From JACMQW01 sp964536965 (lineage in GTDB: Bacteria > Bdellovibrionota > UBA1018), in assembly GCA_964536965.1 (NCBI GenBank), contig CAZIAL010000007.1, positions 1 to 64,000 of the forward strand: a stretch of DNA of 64,000 nt. The letters are read 5' to 3'. Shown here piece by piece: positions 8,428 through 17,432 of this stretch; within the stretch, counting starts at the first letter, position 1, and every line of letters begins with the position of its first letter. The position numbers and the translations under genes are program-made. The notes under the pieces are model-generated. The model was not told the origin of the DNA. It made no database searches and was given only the letters and a program-made list of their open reading frames with translations.

Positions 8428-8443
8428 TGGCACTTTCATTGCT
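8428..8443 (+). promoter_or_regulatory. Sigma-54 (-24/-12) promoter
   Basis: TGGCAC, five bases, TTGCT: an exact match to the invariant parts and spacing of the RpoN consensus (TGGCACG-N4-TTGCW, except for the G). The start of transcription would be near 8454, leaving a leader of about 60 bases before the ATG at 8515. The rest of the gap 8189-8514 holds only the two palindromes listed here and no other gene. Confidence 0.7.
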
Positions 8444-8514
8444 CTAATGGGGCCGGCGACCCGAACTGGGGCGCACGGGGCCGATGAAGGCCTCGGAATA
8501 AGGATGTCTCATTT

Positions 8515-8832
8515 ATGTCGAATACGCAGTCGAACATTATCTCTCTGAAAGCTTACAAGGCCCTGAAGGACACCGATAACGAAGAGCTCGCGTATCGCGC
8601 TCGAATCCTTTCCATGTCCAAGGTCGAACTCCTCGAAGAAATGGTCCGCTTTCAGGAAGAGCGGAAACGCCTCGGTTCCCTCACCCCCGAGCTGATGCTA
8701 CGCGGGCGTCACCTCTTCCGCGCCCTGGAAGAATGCGCGGATTCGCAGGAACTGAAAATCCTCTCGCGTTCTTACTGTCGACATCTGGAGTACGAAATTG
8801 CAGCCGCCCGCGAGGGCCGCTCCAACCCATAG
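8515..8832 (+). CDS. Small helical protein of unknown function behind a sigma-54 promoter
   Basis: 105 residues, no signal peptide or membrane segment. Sequence is charged and helical (YRARILSMSKVELLEEMVRFQEERKRLG, then TPELMLRGRHLFRALEECADSQELKILSRSYCRHLEYE). I recognise no family. The start ATG at 8515 follows AAGGATGTCTCATTT, a modest ribosome site. The gene stands alone: the next gene (phoH) is convergent, ending 23 bases away. The promoter makes it likely to be switched on by an NtrC-type activator, so the protein may belong to a motility, envelope or starvation response. That is inference from the promoter alone. Confidence 0.66.
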   Translation: MSNTQSNIISLKAYKALKDTDNEELAYRARILSMSKVELLEEMVRFQEERKRLGSLTPELMLRGRHLFRALEECADSQELKILSRSYCRHLEYEIAAAREGRSNP

Positions 8833-8854
8833 CTCCCCGACCCCTTCGTCTCCG

Positions 8855-10186
8855 CTAAAGCAGGTTCGAGGCGAGTTCGGAGAGCTTCGAGCGTTCCCCG
8901 CGCGAGAGCGTGATATGCGCCGAGATCGCTTCATCCTTAAACCGTTCCACGAGATGGACGAGACCGTTATTCGCGGCGTCCACATACGGGTTATCGATCT
9001 GGAAGCTATCTCCGGTCAGGACGATCTTCGTACCATCGCCCGCGCGAGTGATGATGGTCTTGATCTCGTGGGGAGTTAAGTTCTGGGATTCGTCGACGAT
9101 CAGATACTGCTGCGGAATCGAACGCCCCCGAATATAGGTCAGCGGTTCGATCTGCAGGAGTCCTTGGTTCATCAGCTCCTGGGCGCCGCGACCGGCGCCG
9201 CGACGAGAAGCCCCTTTTCCGCCGCCGGTGGCGCCGAAAAGGAAATCGACGTTATCGTAGATCGGCTGCATCCATGGATTCAGCTTCTCTTCGATATCGC
9301 CGGGCAGGTATCCGATGTCCTTTCCGAGCGGGAATACCGGACGGGAAACGAGCAGTCGATGATAGACGCCTTCATCGACGGTTTTCGCGAGTCCCGCGGC
9401 GATCGCCAGCAACGTCTTCCCCGTACCGGCTTTACCGACGAGGGAAACAAGTTTAATCTCGTCGTTCAGTAGCGCATCGATCGCGAACGCCTGTTCGGAG
9501 TTCTTCGGAAAGATTCCCCAGAGTCCTTCCGGCGGTTTGATCACCGGAACGAGGCACTCGAGCTCCTTCGAATAACGACCCATGGCCGTGTGATTCGGGT
9601 TCGCCGAGTCCTTCAGAATAATGTACTGGTTTGGCTTGAAAAGCCGCGCGGCTTCCGGATAGACGAGCTTTTTCGTGGCGTAGAACTCGTCGACCATATG
9701 GGCTTCGACATTCACGGTCGCGACGCCGGTATAGAGAGAATCCGGTTCGACGCTCGACGGTTCGTAATCTTCCGCGAGAATACCGAGCGCGTCGGCTTTA
9801 ATCCGGAGGTTGATATCTTTCGTGACGAAGACGATCGGCCGCTTCGGCTGTTCTTTTTTCAGCGTGATGGTCAGCGCGAGAATCCGGTTGTCCGCCTTGT
9901 CCATCTGCAGTTCGAACGGGAGCGGCTGCTCGGTTCCGAGTTCGACCGTGAGGATTCCACCGTTCGGAAGCTTCACGCCCTTCGAGAGCTCTCCGTCGGA
10001 ACGCATATTGTCGACGAGACGCGAGAACTGCCGAGCGTGGCGGCCGTTTTCCGACATCTCGCGCTTGAACCGATCGATCTCTTCCACGACGACGATCGGA
10101 ATGATGATGTCATTGCTGCCGAACTTGAAAATGGCGTTCGGATCGAAAAGAAGAACGTTGGTATCGAGAACGAAGGCTTTTCTCAA
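8855..10186 (-). CDS. phoH: PIN-PhoH family ATPase/ribonuclease (PhoH2-like)
   Basis: 443 residues. An N-terminal PIN nuclease domain (AFVLDTNVLLFDP with the first acidic residue, VVVEEIDRFK, FVTKDINLRIKA) is joined to a PhoH-type P-loop ATPase (Walker A GKAGTGKTLLA near 251, LVSRPVFPLGKDIGYLPGD, Walker B YLIVDESQNLTPHE, TGDSFQID). PIN-PhoH proteins are described as sequence-dependent RNA helicase/ribonucleases. I chose TTG at 10184-10186 because AGGGAG lies about 8 bases upstream and the PIN domain starts four residues in. The frame is open 26 codons further to a GTG without ribosome site. A ten-residue Gly/Arg-rich insertion (GGGKGASRRGAGRG) lies in the ATPase part. Convergent with the 105-residue gene. 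Confidence 0.92.
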   Translation of the reverse strand: MRKAFVLDTNVLLFDPNAIFKFGSNDIIIPIVVVEEIDRFKREMSENGRHARQFSRLVDNMRSDGELSKGVKLPNGGILTVELGTEQPLPFELQMDKADNRILALTITLKKEQPKRPIVFVTKDINLRIKADALGILAEDYEPSSVEPDSLYTGVATVNVEAHMVDEFYATKKLVYPEAARLFKPNQYIILKDSANPNHTAMGRYSKELECLVPVIKPPEGLWGIFPKNSEQAFAIDALLNDEIKLVSLVGKAGTGKTLLAIAAGLAKTVDEGVYHRLLVSRPVFPLGKDIGYLPGDIEEKLNPWMQPIYDNVDFLFGATGGGKGASRRGAGRGAQELMNQGLLQIEPLTYIRGRSIPQQYLIVDESQNLTPHEIKTIITRAGDGTKIVLTGDSFQIDNPYVDAANNGLVHLVERFKDEAISAHITLSRGERSKLSELASNLL

Positions 10187-10297
10187 AGAAGGCTCCCTGT
10201 CTTCGGAAGGAAAATGGGTGGTGAGTACTGCATCCCATTCTGACGCCAATCCGATGGCGCCCACTCAGCGTAAATGAAAGGAGAAGCGCACCCAAAC

Positions 10298-10321
10298 TTA
10301 AAAACGCTAACATTTAGCGTT
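10298..10321 (-). terminator. Rho-independent terminator of the RCC1 lipoprotein gene
   Basis: A perfect 8-bp stem (AACGCTAA/TTAGCGTT) with a 3-base loop is followed on the minus strand by five T, 44 bases after the stop of the minus-strand lipoprotein gene. Confidence 0.75.
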
Positions 10322-10364
10322 ATCTGGAAGCGTCGTGACACGGCGCAAAGACTCGAGGCCTCGC

Positions 10365-13300
10365 TTACAATCCGGTGACGAGATCCGGGGTTCCCTGCGA
10401 AGTCGCGCCGGCGCCATTTCCGAGCTGGCCGGCCGAGTCCTGCCCCCAACAGTAAACGGCCCCATCGGACTGGACCGCGCAGCTATGTTTGTCGCCCGCG
10501 GCGATATCGGTCACTCCGGAAATCGTGGCCACGTCCACCGGCTCCGGTTCGTCCGCGGAAGGAGAATTATCGCCAAGCTGCCCTTCGTCGTCGCGACCCC
10601 AGCATTTCACGGCGCCGGCGATGATGGCGCAGCTATGGCTGGTACCCAGGGCGAGCGAGCTTGCGGAGGCCGCGAGCGCGACGGTTCCCGGAGTATCGCG
10701 ATCCGCGAGGGTGGAATCATTTCCAAGCTGACCATAAGTATCCGAACCGAAGCATCGGGTGCTGTTCGCCGTCGTGCGTATACAAGTGTGGCTTCCCCCC
10801 GCCGAGATCTCGCTACCGCCCGAGGCGGAATATCCATTCACGCTGACGGGAGTATCGCGCTCGTTGAATGAATTGTCCCCGACCTGGCCGCTGCTGTTGG
10901 TTCCCCAGCAGTTCAACTCTCCGGTATTCAGCATCGCGCAGGCATGGAGAGCGCCCACGGTCAGCTGTTCCACATTCGAGCCGGATCCATACGCGCCGAC
11001 CCCGGACGGAGTCGTCGCATCGGTATTCGATCCGCCGTTCCCGAGCTGCCCGCCCGAGTCGTCGCCCCAACAGTAAGTCGCCTCGTTGGTCCGACGTCCG
11101 CAAGTGGTATTCCCCCCGGCGGCGACGCGATCGAAATCCGTATAGGTCGAAACCTGGACCGGAACGCCCGAGCTCCCGCCCCCGCCGTTTCCGAGCTGGC
11201 CATCGCTATCCGAGCCCCAGCAGTAGATTCGTCCGTTGGAAAGAACCGCGCAAGTATGGGCCGTGCCCGCCGAAATCGCGGTCGCATTCGTGATTCCGCT
11301 GACGAAGACCGGAACGGTGCTCGAAGCATAGGCGGCGGAATCCCCCAGCTGACCACTCGTGTCCGAGCCCCAGCACTTTACTTGTCCCGTACTGTAGAGT
11401 GCGCAGGTATGCTGATCGCCGGCCGCGATCTGCGTGAGGGTCGCGCCCGTGCCCGAGAGCGCCCGCGCGGAAGTCGTGGTTCCCGTCCCGTTGAAGTAGG
11501 AGAGGGTCACGTCACCCGCATAGGCCGTCGCCGCGCTTGCCGTAAATTCCACGACGAGCGTGCAAGTCGCCGCGGCGTCCAACGTCGTCGTGCATGTGCC
11601 GCCGGTCCCCGGATACGTTCCGCCCAGGAAGTCGAAAGCCCCCGCGAGCGTGGTCTCGGAGAGGGTCGTCGCCTGGCTCCCGCCCGCGTTCGTGACCGTC
11701 AGGGTCTTGTTCGCGGAATACGATTTCGCCACCGTACCGAAGTCGTAGGTCGGACCGTCGGAAATCGTGAGATTCGCCACCACGCCGCCGGTCCCGATGA
11801 TGGAACGAGTCGACGACTGGTTCGTGACTCCGTCGTCGTATCCGAGGTCGATCGTCTCGGAATATCCCCCGGCCACGGTGGGGTTGAATGTCACGACGAG
11901 CGAACAGGATGCGCTCGCAGACAAATCCGTCGAGCAATCCCCCCCCGTTCCCGGATAGGTTCCGCCCTTAAAGCTGAAGGGCGCGCTCAGAAGCTGCGCG
12001 ACGATCGAGGTCGCATCGGTCTGGCCGGTGTTCGTCACCGTAAACGTACGATCCGTCGAGGTGGTGACCGCGCGACTTCCGAAATCGTACTGTGGATTAT
12101 CGGAAATGGTGAGCAAGGCCGGCGACTTTCCAATACCGGTCATCGCTCGCGAGGCCGACTGCGCGGCGACGCCGTCGTTATAGTCCAGGGTGAGAGTCTG
12201 ATTATGCGTGCCCGCGGTCGTGGGGTTGAAAGTGACGACGATGGAACAGCTCGCGGCAATCGTCGATCCGCAGGTCCCGCCGGTGCCCGGGTAATTTCCG
12301 CCTTTATAGGAATAGGGAGGCGTCAGCACGACCGGATTCACCGCGGAGGCGGAATCCCCGCCGGAGTAAGTGACCGTGAAGGTATGATCGACCGCATCGC
12401 CATTGGTGTGGGAGCCGAAGTCGTAGGTCGCCGCATCGGAGATCACGAGCGACGCCGCCGCCTGCCCCGTGCCTTCGACCGCGCGAAACGCGCTCGTCGC
12501 GGCGGCGCCACTGCTGTAGTCGAGCTGAATCGTATCCGTCGCGAGGCCGCCGGCGCTCGGCGTGAAGGTCACGACGATCGTGCAGTCCGCGGAGATCGTT
12601 CCCGAGCAGGTCCCGCCCGTGCCCGGATAACTTCCGCCCTTGTAAGCGAACGGGGCCGCGAGACCGGTGCCGGTCACTCCGGTAGCGGCGGTACTTCCCG
12701 CGTAAGTCACCGTAAATGTTTTTTCCGTCACGCTCGCAATCGTGCGCGTCCCGAAACTGTAGGTCGCGCCATCGGAGATCGTCAGCGAAGCCGGGGTGAT
12801 TCCGGTCCCTTGGATCGCGCGAGTGGACGAAGTCAGAATCGGGCCGTTGTCGTAATCGATGACGATGGTATCGTTATGGGTCGCAACCGTCGTCGGCGCG
12901 TACGTCACGATGATCGTACACGATGCTCCCCCCGCGAGCGTCGCGCCGCAGGTGCCGCCGGTTCCCGGATAAGTCCCATCTTTGAATTCGAATGGAGCGG
13001 CCAGTCCGCTCCCGGCGACCGAAGTCGCGGTCACCGCGCCGGCCGCATTCGAAATCGTAAAGGTCTTTTCAACCGCCGGCGCGCCGCTTGCGACGTTACC
13101 GTAGTTATACGTCACCCCATCCGAAATGGTCAGCACCGCCGCGGCGGTCGCCGTTCCCGTCATCGCGCGAGTGGACGAGGTTACGATCGCGCCGTTATGG
13201 TAACCCAGGACCAGATTTCGGTTATGCGTGCCGGGCGCCGTCGGCGTGTACGTCACCATGATGGTACAATCGGCCGCGATCGTAGCGCCGCAGCTTCCGC

Positions 13301-15008
13301 CCGTACCCGGATAGGCGCCGCCCTTGAAGGAATACGGAGCGGCGAGAGCGGTCGGACTGACGGCCGTCGCCGAATCCGTTCCGGTCTTCGTTACCGTAAA
13401 GAGATGATCGGCCGTCTCACCGACGGTGAGCGAACCGAAATTATAAGTCGCGGCGTCCGAGATCGTCAGGACCGCGGCCGTCTGTCCGGTACCCTGCACG
13501 GGCCGCAGCGCCGAGACGACGCCGGTGCTATCGTTATAATTCAGCTCGATCGTATCGGAGCGGAATCCCGCGACGGTCGGCGTGAAGGTCACGACGATCG
13601 TGCAGTTGGACGAGATCGTCGTTCCGCAGTTCCCTCCAGTGCCTGGATAGGTCCCGCCCTTGAACGCGAAAGGGGCCGCGAGACCGACTTCCGCCACCGC
13701 CGTGACCGCCACCACGCCCGTGAAAGTCACGGTGAAGGTTTTGTCCGTCGCCGTGCCGATCGTCTTTGTTCCGTAATCATGAGTCGGGCTGTCGGAAATC
13801 TCGAGCGTGCTCGGAACCACGCCCGTCCCCTGCACTCCGCGAAGCGCGGTGACCGTCGTCGATCCATTATCGTAAGCGAGTTCGATCGTATCCGAGTGGG
13901 CGGCGGCGGCGAGCGGACGATAGGTCACGATCAGGGTGCAGGAGGCGCCTCCCGCCAGCGTCGTCGAACAGGTGCCGCCCGTTCCGGGATAGGCGCCGTC
14001 TTTATAGTCGAATGGCGCGGCGAGACCGGCCCCGGCCATCGCCGTCGCGGTCGCGAGTCCGGCGCCGTTCGTGACGGTGAAGATTTTCTCGGCGGGCGGC
14101 GATCCGACGACGACGTTGCCGTAATTATAAGTCGCGCCATCCGAGATCGTAAGGGAAGCCAGTCCCTGGCCGGTGCCTTGGATGTCGCGCGTGGTATTCG
14201 TCGTCGCGGTCCCGTCATGATACGCGAGCACGATCTGGTCGGAGCTCGCGCCCGCGACCGTCGGCGCGTATTCGACGACCATCGTGCAAGTCGCAAGCGA
14301 GTTCAGCGTGAGGCCGCAAGTTCCGCCCGTGCCCGGGTAGGAACCGCCTTTGAAGGTATACGGAGCGGCGAGTCCGCTGCCGGCCATCGCGGTCGCGTCG
14401 ATGCCGCCGGCATTCGTGACGGTGAATGTCTTTTCCGTCGTGGTGCCCAGAACTTTCGTCCCATAGTCGTAGGTGACGCTATCGGAGATCGAAAGCGCGG
14501 CGGCGACCGTCGCCTGACCGTTCAACGTCATCGATATCGAGCGGGCGGTGCCGCCTGAAGTGTAATTCACCGTCACGGTGTCGGTAAAGACTCCGACGCT
14601 CGCAGGAGTGAAGAGGATCCCCAGCGAACAGGTCCCGGCCAGCGGCTGCGCGCAGGTTCCACCCGTGCCGGGAAAACTTCCGCCGTTAAAGGCGAAACTC
14701 GAATCCGAGTGGGAGTACGAATCGATCGTCGCGTTGCCCGTTCCGGTCGTCTGGATGGAGATGCGAAAGAATTTCGAGCCGCCGAAACCAATGAATCCCA
14801 CGTCGTAGGACGGCGATTCGACGAAACTCAGGATGAGGGGCGAGGAATTTCCTCCGCCGCCGCTCGACGCCGCTTCGATCTTGCTGGCGCCTCCGCTACA
14901 GCCCGCGATCGTCAGCATTCCCAGCGCGAGCGCGATAGGCGATCCACCACCGAGCGCAAAACGCGCCGGGCGAGGTAAGGCCTTACCTGCTGCCAGGGTT
15001 CGGGACAT
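10365..15008 (-). CDS. Giant lipoprotein: ten Ig-like (choice-of-anchor D) repeats plus seven-bladed RCC1 propeller
   Basis: 1547 residues. A lipoprotein signal ends in LTIAGC (Cys37), so the protein is lipid-anchored after export. From about residue 57 to 1170 there are ten repeats of roughly 110 residues. Each contains ISD.xTYDYG, KTFTVT, a (S/T/A/N)(Y/F)PGTGG(T/N/S/D)C core, a second Cys about ten residues later and an I/VVxFTP strand, the layout of bacterial choice-of-anchor D/HYDIN-type Ig-like domains. The last 375 residues are seven RCC1 repeats (HTCA...YCWGxDxxGQLGNG), enough for a closed seven-bladed propeller. Cysteines come in pairs in both regions, suggesting disulfides outside the cytosol. 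ATG at 15006-15008 with AGGAGCC 4-5 bases upstream; promoter at 15079-15108. Likely a surface stalk presenting a propeller; partner unknown. Confidence 0.9.
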   Translation of the reverse strand: MSRTLAAGKALPRPARFALGGGSPIALALGMLTIAGCSGGASKIEAASSGGGGNSSPLILSFVESPSYDVGFIGFGGSKFFRISIQTTGTGNATIDSYSHSDSSFAFNGGSFPGTGGTCAQPLAGTCSLGILFTPASVGVFTDTVTVNYTSGGTARSISMTLNGQATVAAALSISDSVTYDYGTKVLGTTTEKTFTVTNAGGIDATAMAGSGLAAPYTFKGGSYPGTGGTCGLTLNSLATCTMVVEYAPTVAGASSDQIVLAYHDGTATTNTTRDIQGTGQGLASLTISDGATYNYGNVVVGSPPAEKIFTVTNGAGLATATAMAGAGLAAPFDYKDGAYPGTGGTCSTTLAGGASCTLIVTYRPLAAAAHSDTIELAYDNGSTTVTALRGVQGTGVVPSTLEISDSPTHDYGTKTIGTATDKTFTVTFTGVVAVTAVAEVGLAAPFAFKGGTYPGTGGNCGTTISSNCTIVVTFTPTVAGFRSDTIELNYNDSTGVVSALRPVQGTGQTAAVLTISDAATYNFGSLTVGETADHLFTVTKTGTDSATAVSPTALAAPYSFKGGAYPGTGGSCGATIAADCTIMVTYTPTAPGTHNRNLVLGYHNGAIVTSSTRAMTGTATAAAVLTISDGVTYNYGNVASGAPAVEKTFTISNAAGAVTATSVAGSGLAAPFEFKDGTYPGTGGTCGATLAGGASCTIIVTYAPTTVATHNDTIVIDYDNGPILTSSTRAIQGTGITPASLTISDGATYSFGTRTIASVTEKTFTVTYAGSTAATGVTGTGLAAPFAYKGGSYPGTGGTCSGTISADCTIVVTFTPSAGGLATDTIQLDYSSGAAATSAFRAVEGTGQAAASLVISDAATYDFGSHTNGDAVDHTFTVTYSGGDSASAVNPVVLTPPYSYKGGNYPGTGGTCGSTIAASCSIVVTFNPTTAGTHNQTLTLDYNDGVAAQSASRAMTGIGKSPALLTISDNPQYDFGSRAVTTSTDRTFTVTNTGQTDATSIVAQLLSAPFSFKGGTYPGTGGDCSTDLSASASCSLVVTFNPTVAGGYSETIDLGYDDGVTNQSSTRSIIGTGGVVANLTISDGPTYDFGTVAKSYSANKTLTVTNAGGSQATTLSETTLAGAFDFLGGTYPGTGGTCTTTLDAAATCTLVVEFTASAATAYAGDVTLSYFNGTGTTTSARALSGTGATLTQIAAGDQHTCALYSTGQVKCWGSDTSGQLGDSAAYASSTVPVFVSGITNATAISAGTAHTCAVLSNGRIYCWGSDSDGQLGNGGGGSSGVPVQVSTYTDFDRVAAGGNTTCGRRTNEATYCWGDDSGGQLGNGGSNTDATTPSGVGAYGSGSNVEQLTVGALHACAMLNTGELNCWGTNSSGQVGDNSFNERDTPVSVNGYSASGGSEISAGGSHTCIRTTANSTRCFGSDTYGQLGNDSTLADRDTPGTVALAASASSLALGTSHSCAIIAGAVKCWGRDDEGQLGDNSPSADEPEPVDVATISGVTDIAAGDKHSCAVQSDGAVYCWGQDSAGQLGNGAGATSQGTPDLVTGL

Positions 15009-15078
15009 GATGGCTCCTAAAACGTCACGCGACGTACTGCTGCTTTAGGCTTTTCGGTCAAACCAAGGACCAGCTCTA

Positions 15079-15108
15079 ATTCTATAACAATTTCGCGCAC
15101 TGCGTCAA
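15079..15108 (-). promoter_or_regulatory. Sigma-70 type promoter of the giant lipoprotein gene
   Basis: On the minus strand TTGACG (15103-15108) is followed after 16 bases by TATAGA, or after 18 bases by TAGAAT (15079-15084). Transcription would begin near 15072, giving a leader of about 64 bases. The first eight bases, TTGACGCA, also begin the promoters at 41441 and 51074. Confidence 0.6.
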
Positions 15109-15190
15109 TTTGCGGAAACCCTCTCCCAGAGCGGCTAGGCCACCCCGGACACAGCCGCGAACTCGCGCACGTTCGAGCCGGGAACTCGAC

Positions 15191-16390
15191 CTAGAACTCC
15201 ATCTTGAAGTCGGCGCGAATCGACGTGCGGGATTCCACGTCCTGCTTCGGATAAAAACCGAGCTCTTCCTTGTAGACGGTCGCGGCGACCCGGACGATCC
15301 AGACATCGACGGCGGCTCCGTAGGTGAGAAACCCCTGATGGAATCCGGCGAAGAGGTCGACGATGGGGAGCGCGACTTTCGCGCCGATATTCTGTTTCTT
15401 GCCGAAGTCGGCGTCGCGGTTGATCTGCTGGAGATCGTAGGCGAGCGTGACCGTCGCGAGTCCCTGATCCACGACGACCGCGACTCCCGTCGACAGGTCC
15501 CCTTTCAGCGGGCTCGCGCCGTTCCCGAAGTGGATATCGCCGATATTTAGAAACGCGGCTCCCCACTGGAGCGCGACTTGAGAGTTCAGCTTCTGAATCC
15601 GCTGCACGCCGAGGTCGCCGCCGTAGCCGCTCCCCTTGCCACCGATCAGATCCTCGGCTTCCATATTGTCGATCGAAAAGAGCTCCGCCGCGCTCAGGAG
15701 TCGATAGCCTCCTTTGCGCGAGAGCATCTTCGCGCCGAAGCCGAAGCGCCACTCGTTCAGATACTCGCGATTTCTCTTTCCGAGTCCCCGCTTTTTCCCG
15801 TCCTGAGTCGAAAACCCGAAGGCGACCTGAAACCCTTGGGTGGTCTGGTAGCCGTATTCGATTTTCGGAAAAGCCTGGTTCTTCGCGTAAAGCGCGGCCT
15901 GGACGTCGTAAAGTCCCACGAGCGCGAAGCCGGGAGCGAAGACTCCCGCCGAACCCGTTCCCTGCACGAAGATATTCTCGCCCATCAGCCGGTTGAAATC
16001 GGAACCCGACGGGTCTTTCAGATCTTCCATCGTTTGCCACCCGCTGATCACCCAGTCGGATACGGTCGCGTCGATATTCGCGTAATGCACGGAAAGGCGG
16101 TCGTAGGCGGCGACTCCCGCCGGATTGTAAAATGGCGCGTCCCGATCCGAGACGATCGCGGTGTAAGCTCCGCCCATCGCAAGCGCCTCGGGACTGCGGA
16201 GAAGACTACGGCTCATTCCCGCGTGCGCCTCGCGAGCGAAATGCGGAAGAAACACGGAGCAAACGGCGGCGAGCAGACCGACGCGGAAAAGCGCTCGCGG
16301 CTTCAAGCCCGGCCCACTGGCCGTTCTCCGCGATTCGTCGCTACGGCCGCCCCGGCGCGGTGACTCGGCCTTTCGCCTCAATTCGGCCAC
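15191..16390 (-). CDS. Outer-membrane beta-barrel protein (PorV/FadL-like size)
   Basis: 399 residues as the open frame from GTG at 16388-16390. A hydrophobic segment (about 34-57, ALFRVGLLAAVCSVFLPHFAREAHA-G) looks like a signal peptide, preceded by about 30 extra residues; the true start may be a TTG or CTG nearer to it. The mature part begins SRSLLRSPEALAMGGAYTAIVSDRDAPFYNPAG, typical of PorV/UPF0164 and FadL-like barrels, continues with many amphipathic strands and ends in FKMEF, an aromatic C-terminal residue as expected for BAM insertion. It overlaps the end of the upstream lipoprotein gene by 13 bases, so the two are probably translated together. Substrate unknown. Confidence 0.75.
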   Translation of the reverse strand: MAELRRKAESPRRGGRSDESRRTASGPGLKPRALFRVGLLAAVCSVFLPHFAREAHAGMSRSLLRSPEALAMGGAYTAIVSDRDAPFYNPAGVAAYDRLSVHYANIDATVSDWVISGWQTMEDLKDPSGSDFNRLMGENIFVQGTGSAGVFAPGFALVGLYDVQAALYAKNQAFPKIEYGYQTTQGFQVAFGFSTQDGKKRGLGKRNREYLNEWRFGFGAKMLSRKGGYRLLSAAELFSIDNMEAEDLIGGKGSGYGGDLGVQRIQKLNSQVALQWGAAFLNIGDIHFGNGASPLKGDLSTGVAVVVDQGLATVTLAYDLQQINRDADFGKKQNIGAKVALPIVDLFAGFHQGFLTYGAAVDVWIVRVAATVYKEELGFYPKQDVESRTSIRADFKMEF

Positions 16391-17355
16391 CCCAGCGGAT
16401 TGGAGTTCATGAACTCCACGATGCCCGTCGCCGCGCAGGTCGCGGCGTCAGTCGCCACCCCTGTACACGAAAGACGATTCCGCAGCTCGATCGGACAGGT
16501 CGAACACGTCCCGGCCGGAAGTCCGCAGGCGTCGCAGCCGTCGTCACACGCCGAATTCATCGCCGCCGAAAAAGCCGTCGCCGCCGTCGTCAGCGCGGTA
16601 CCGACGGAGCCACCGAGGGAACTTCCAATGGTGGTCGAAACTTGTCCGATCGAATCGAACATCGAGAGGATCGCGCCGGCATAGGTGCAGGCATTCACGT
16701 CGACGGAAGTCGGGATTTCCCAGCCGTCGGGGTTACCCGCGATGGCGCCGAGCTTCTGCGTCTTGTGAAAGTTCGCGGCCGGAGCTCCGTAACGATTCTG
16801 GAGCGCGCCGACGAGCGACATCGAAACGAGCATGCCGTAAAGATTCGAGTCTTCCGAGCGGTGCGCGGCGACGAGCGTCCCTGGATTCGCGCTCGTCGCG
16901 TTCACCATGTACTGCGGCGGCGTGAGAATGCCGGGAATGCGCAGGGAAAAAAGCGCGTCGAGGGAATTTTGGCCGGCGGTCACTCGCTGATCGCTCGGGG
17001 ACGACGGGAAAAGCCGAGTCAGAGAGACCCACATCTCCGCGCCCGCGAGGTCGCTGTTGGCCAGTCCGTCGAGTAACGTGAAGAAGTTCACGTTCGCGGC
17101 GCAGGCGTTCGCGGATGCGCGGGCGGTGCGGATCTCGTCCGACGCGCAATCGGCCTGGGGATAGAATTCTTCGATAATCGCCAGGGCTTCCGCGCAGGAC
17201 TGTTTGCTCAGGGCTGCATCGACGTCGGCGACGATCGCGCGACGACCCTCGGCGCTCGAACAAGAGCGTTTCGAACCTCCGCAGCCGGTCAACGCGACCA
17301 GCGTCAGCCCGACGCAGAAGACGAAGCTCGAAAATGATTTTGGCCGAAAGGACAT
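16378..17355 (-). CDS. Cys-rich lipoprotein of unknown function
   Basis: 325 residues with a lipoprotein signal (FVFCVGLTLVALTGC, lipid-modified Cys25) and then KRSCSSAEGRRAI. Cysteines are frequent, with a cluster near the C-terminus (CDDGCDACGLPAGTCSTCP), which suggests disulfides after export. The middle is Ala/Ser-rich and helical. I do not recognise a family. It shares direction and a 13-base overlap with the downstream barrel gene, so lipoprotein and barrel may act together in the outer membrane. The start ATG at 17353-17355 directly precedes the lipoprotein signal. Confidence 0.75.
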   Translation of the reverse strand: MSFRPKSFSSFVFCVGLTLVALTGCGGSKRSCSSAEGRRAIVADVDAALSKQSCAEALAIIEEFYPQADCASDEIRTARASANACAANVNFFTLLDGLANSDLAGAEMWVSLTRLFPSSPSDQRVTAGQNSLDALFSLRIPGILTPPQYMVNATSANPGTLVAAHRSEDSNLYGMLVSMSLVGALQNRYGAPAANFHKTQKLGAIAGNPDGWEIPTSVDVNACTYAGAILSMFDSIGQVSTTIGSSLGGSVGTALTTAATAFSAAMNSACDDGCDACGLPAGTCSTCPIELRNRLSCTGVATDAATCAATGIVEFMNSNPLGWPN

Positions 17356-17432
17356 CCGTTTCCTCGCCGGTTACCCCCTCCATCCTGGAAGGGCTTGGTC
17401 TGGGGGCGCGCTCGCCGAATCCGGCGAACGTT

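Noticed and set aside
10944..14558. A 1204-codon open frame on the plus strand, antisense to the giant lipoprotein gene
   Set aside because: It is Arg-rich without any domain and results from the periodic, GC-rich repeats of the real gene on the other strand. The minus-strand gene has a lipobox, clear repeats, a promoter and a terminator.
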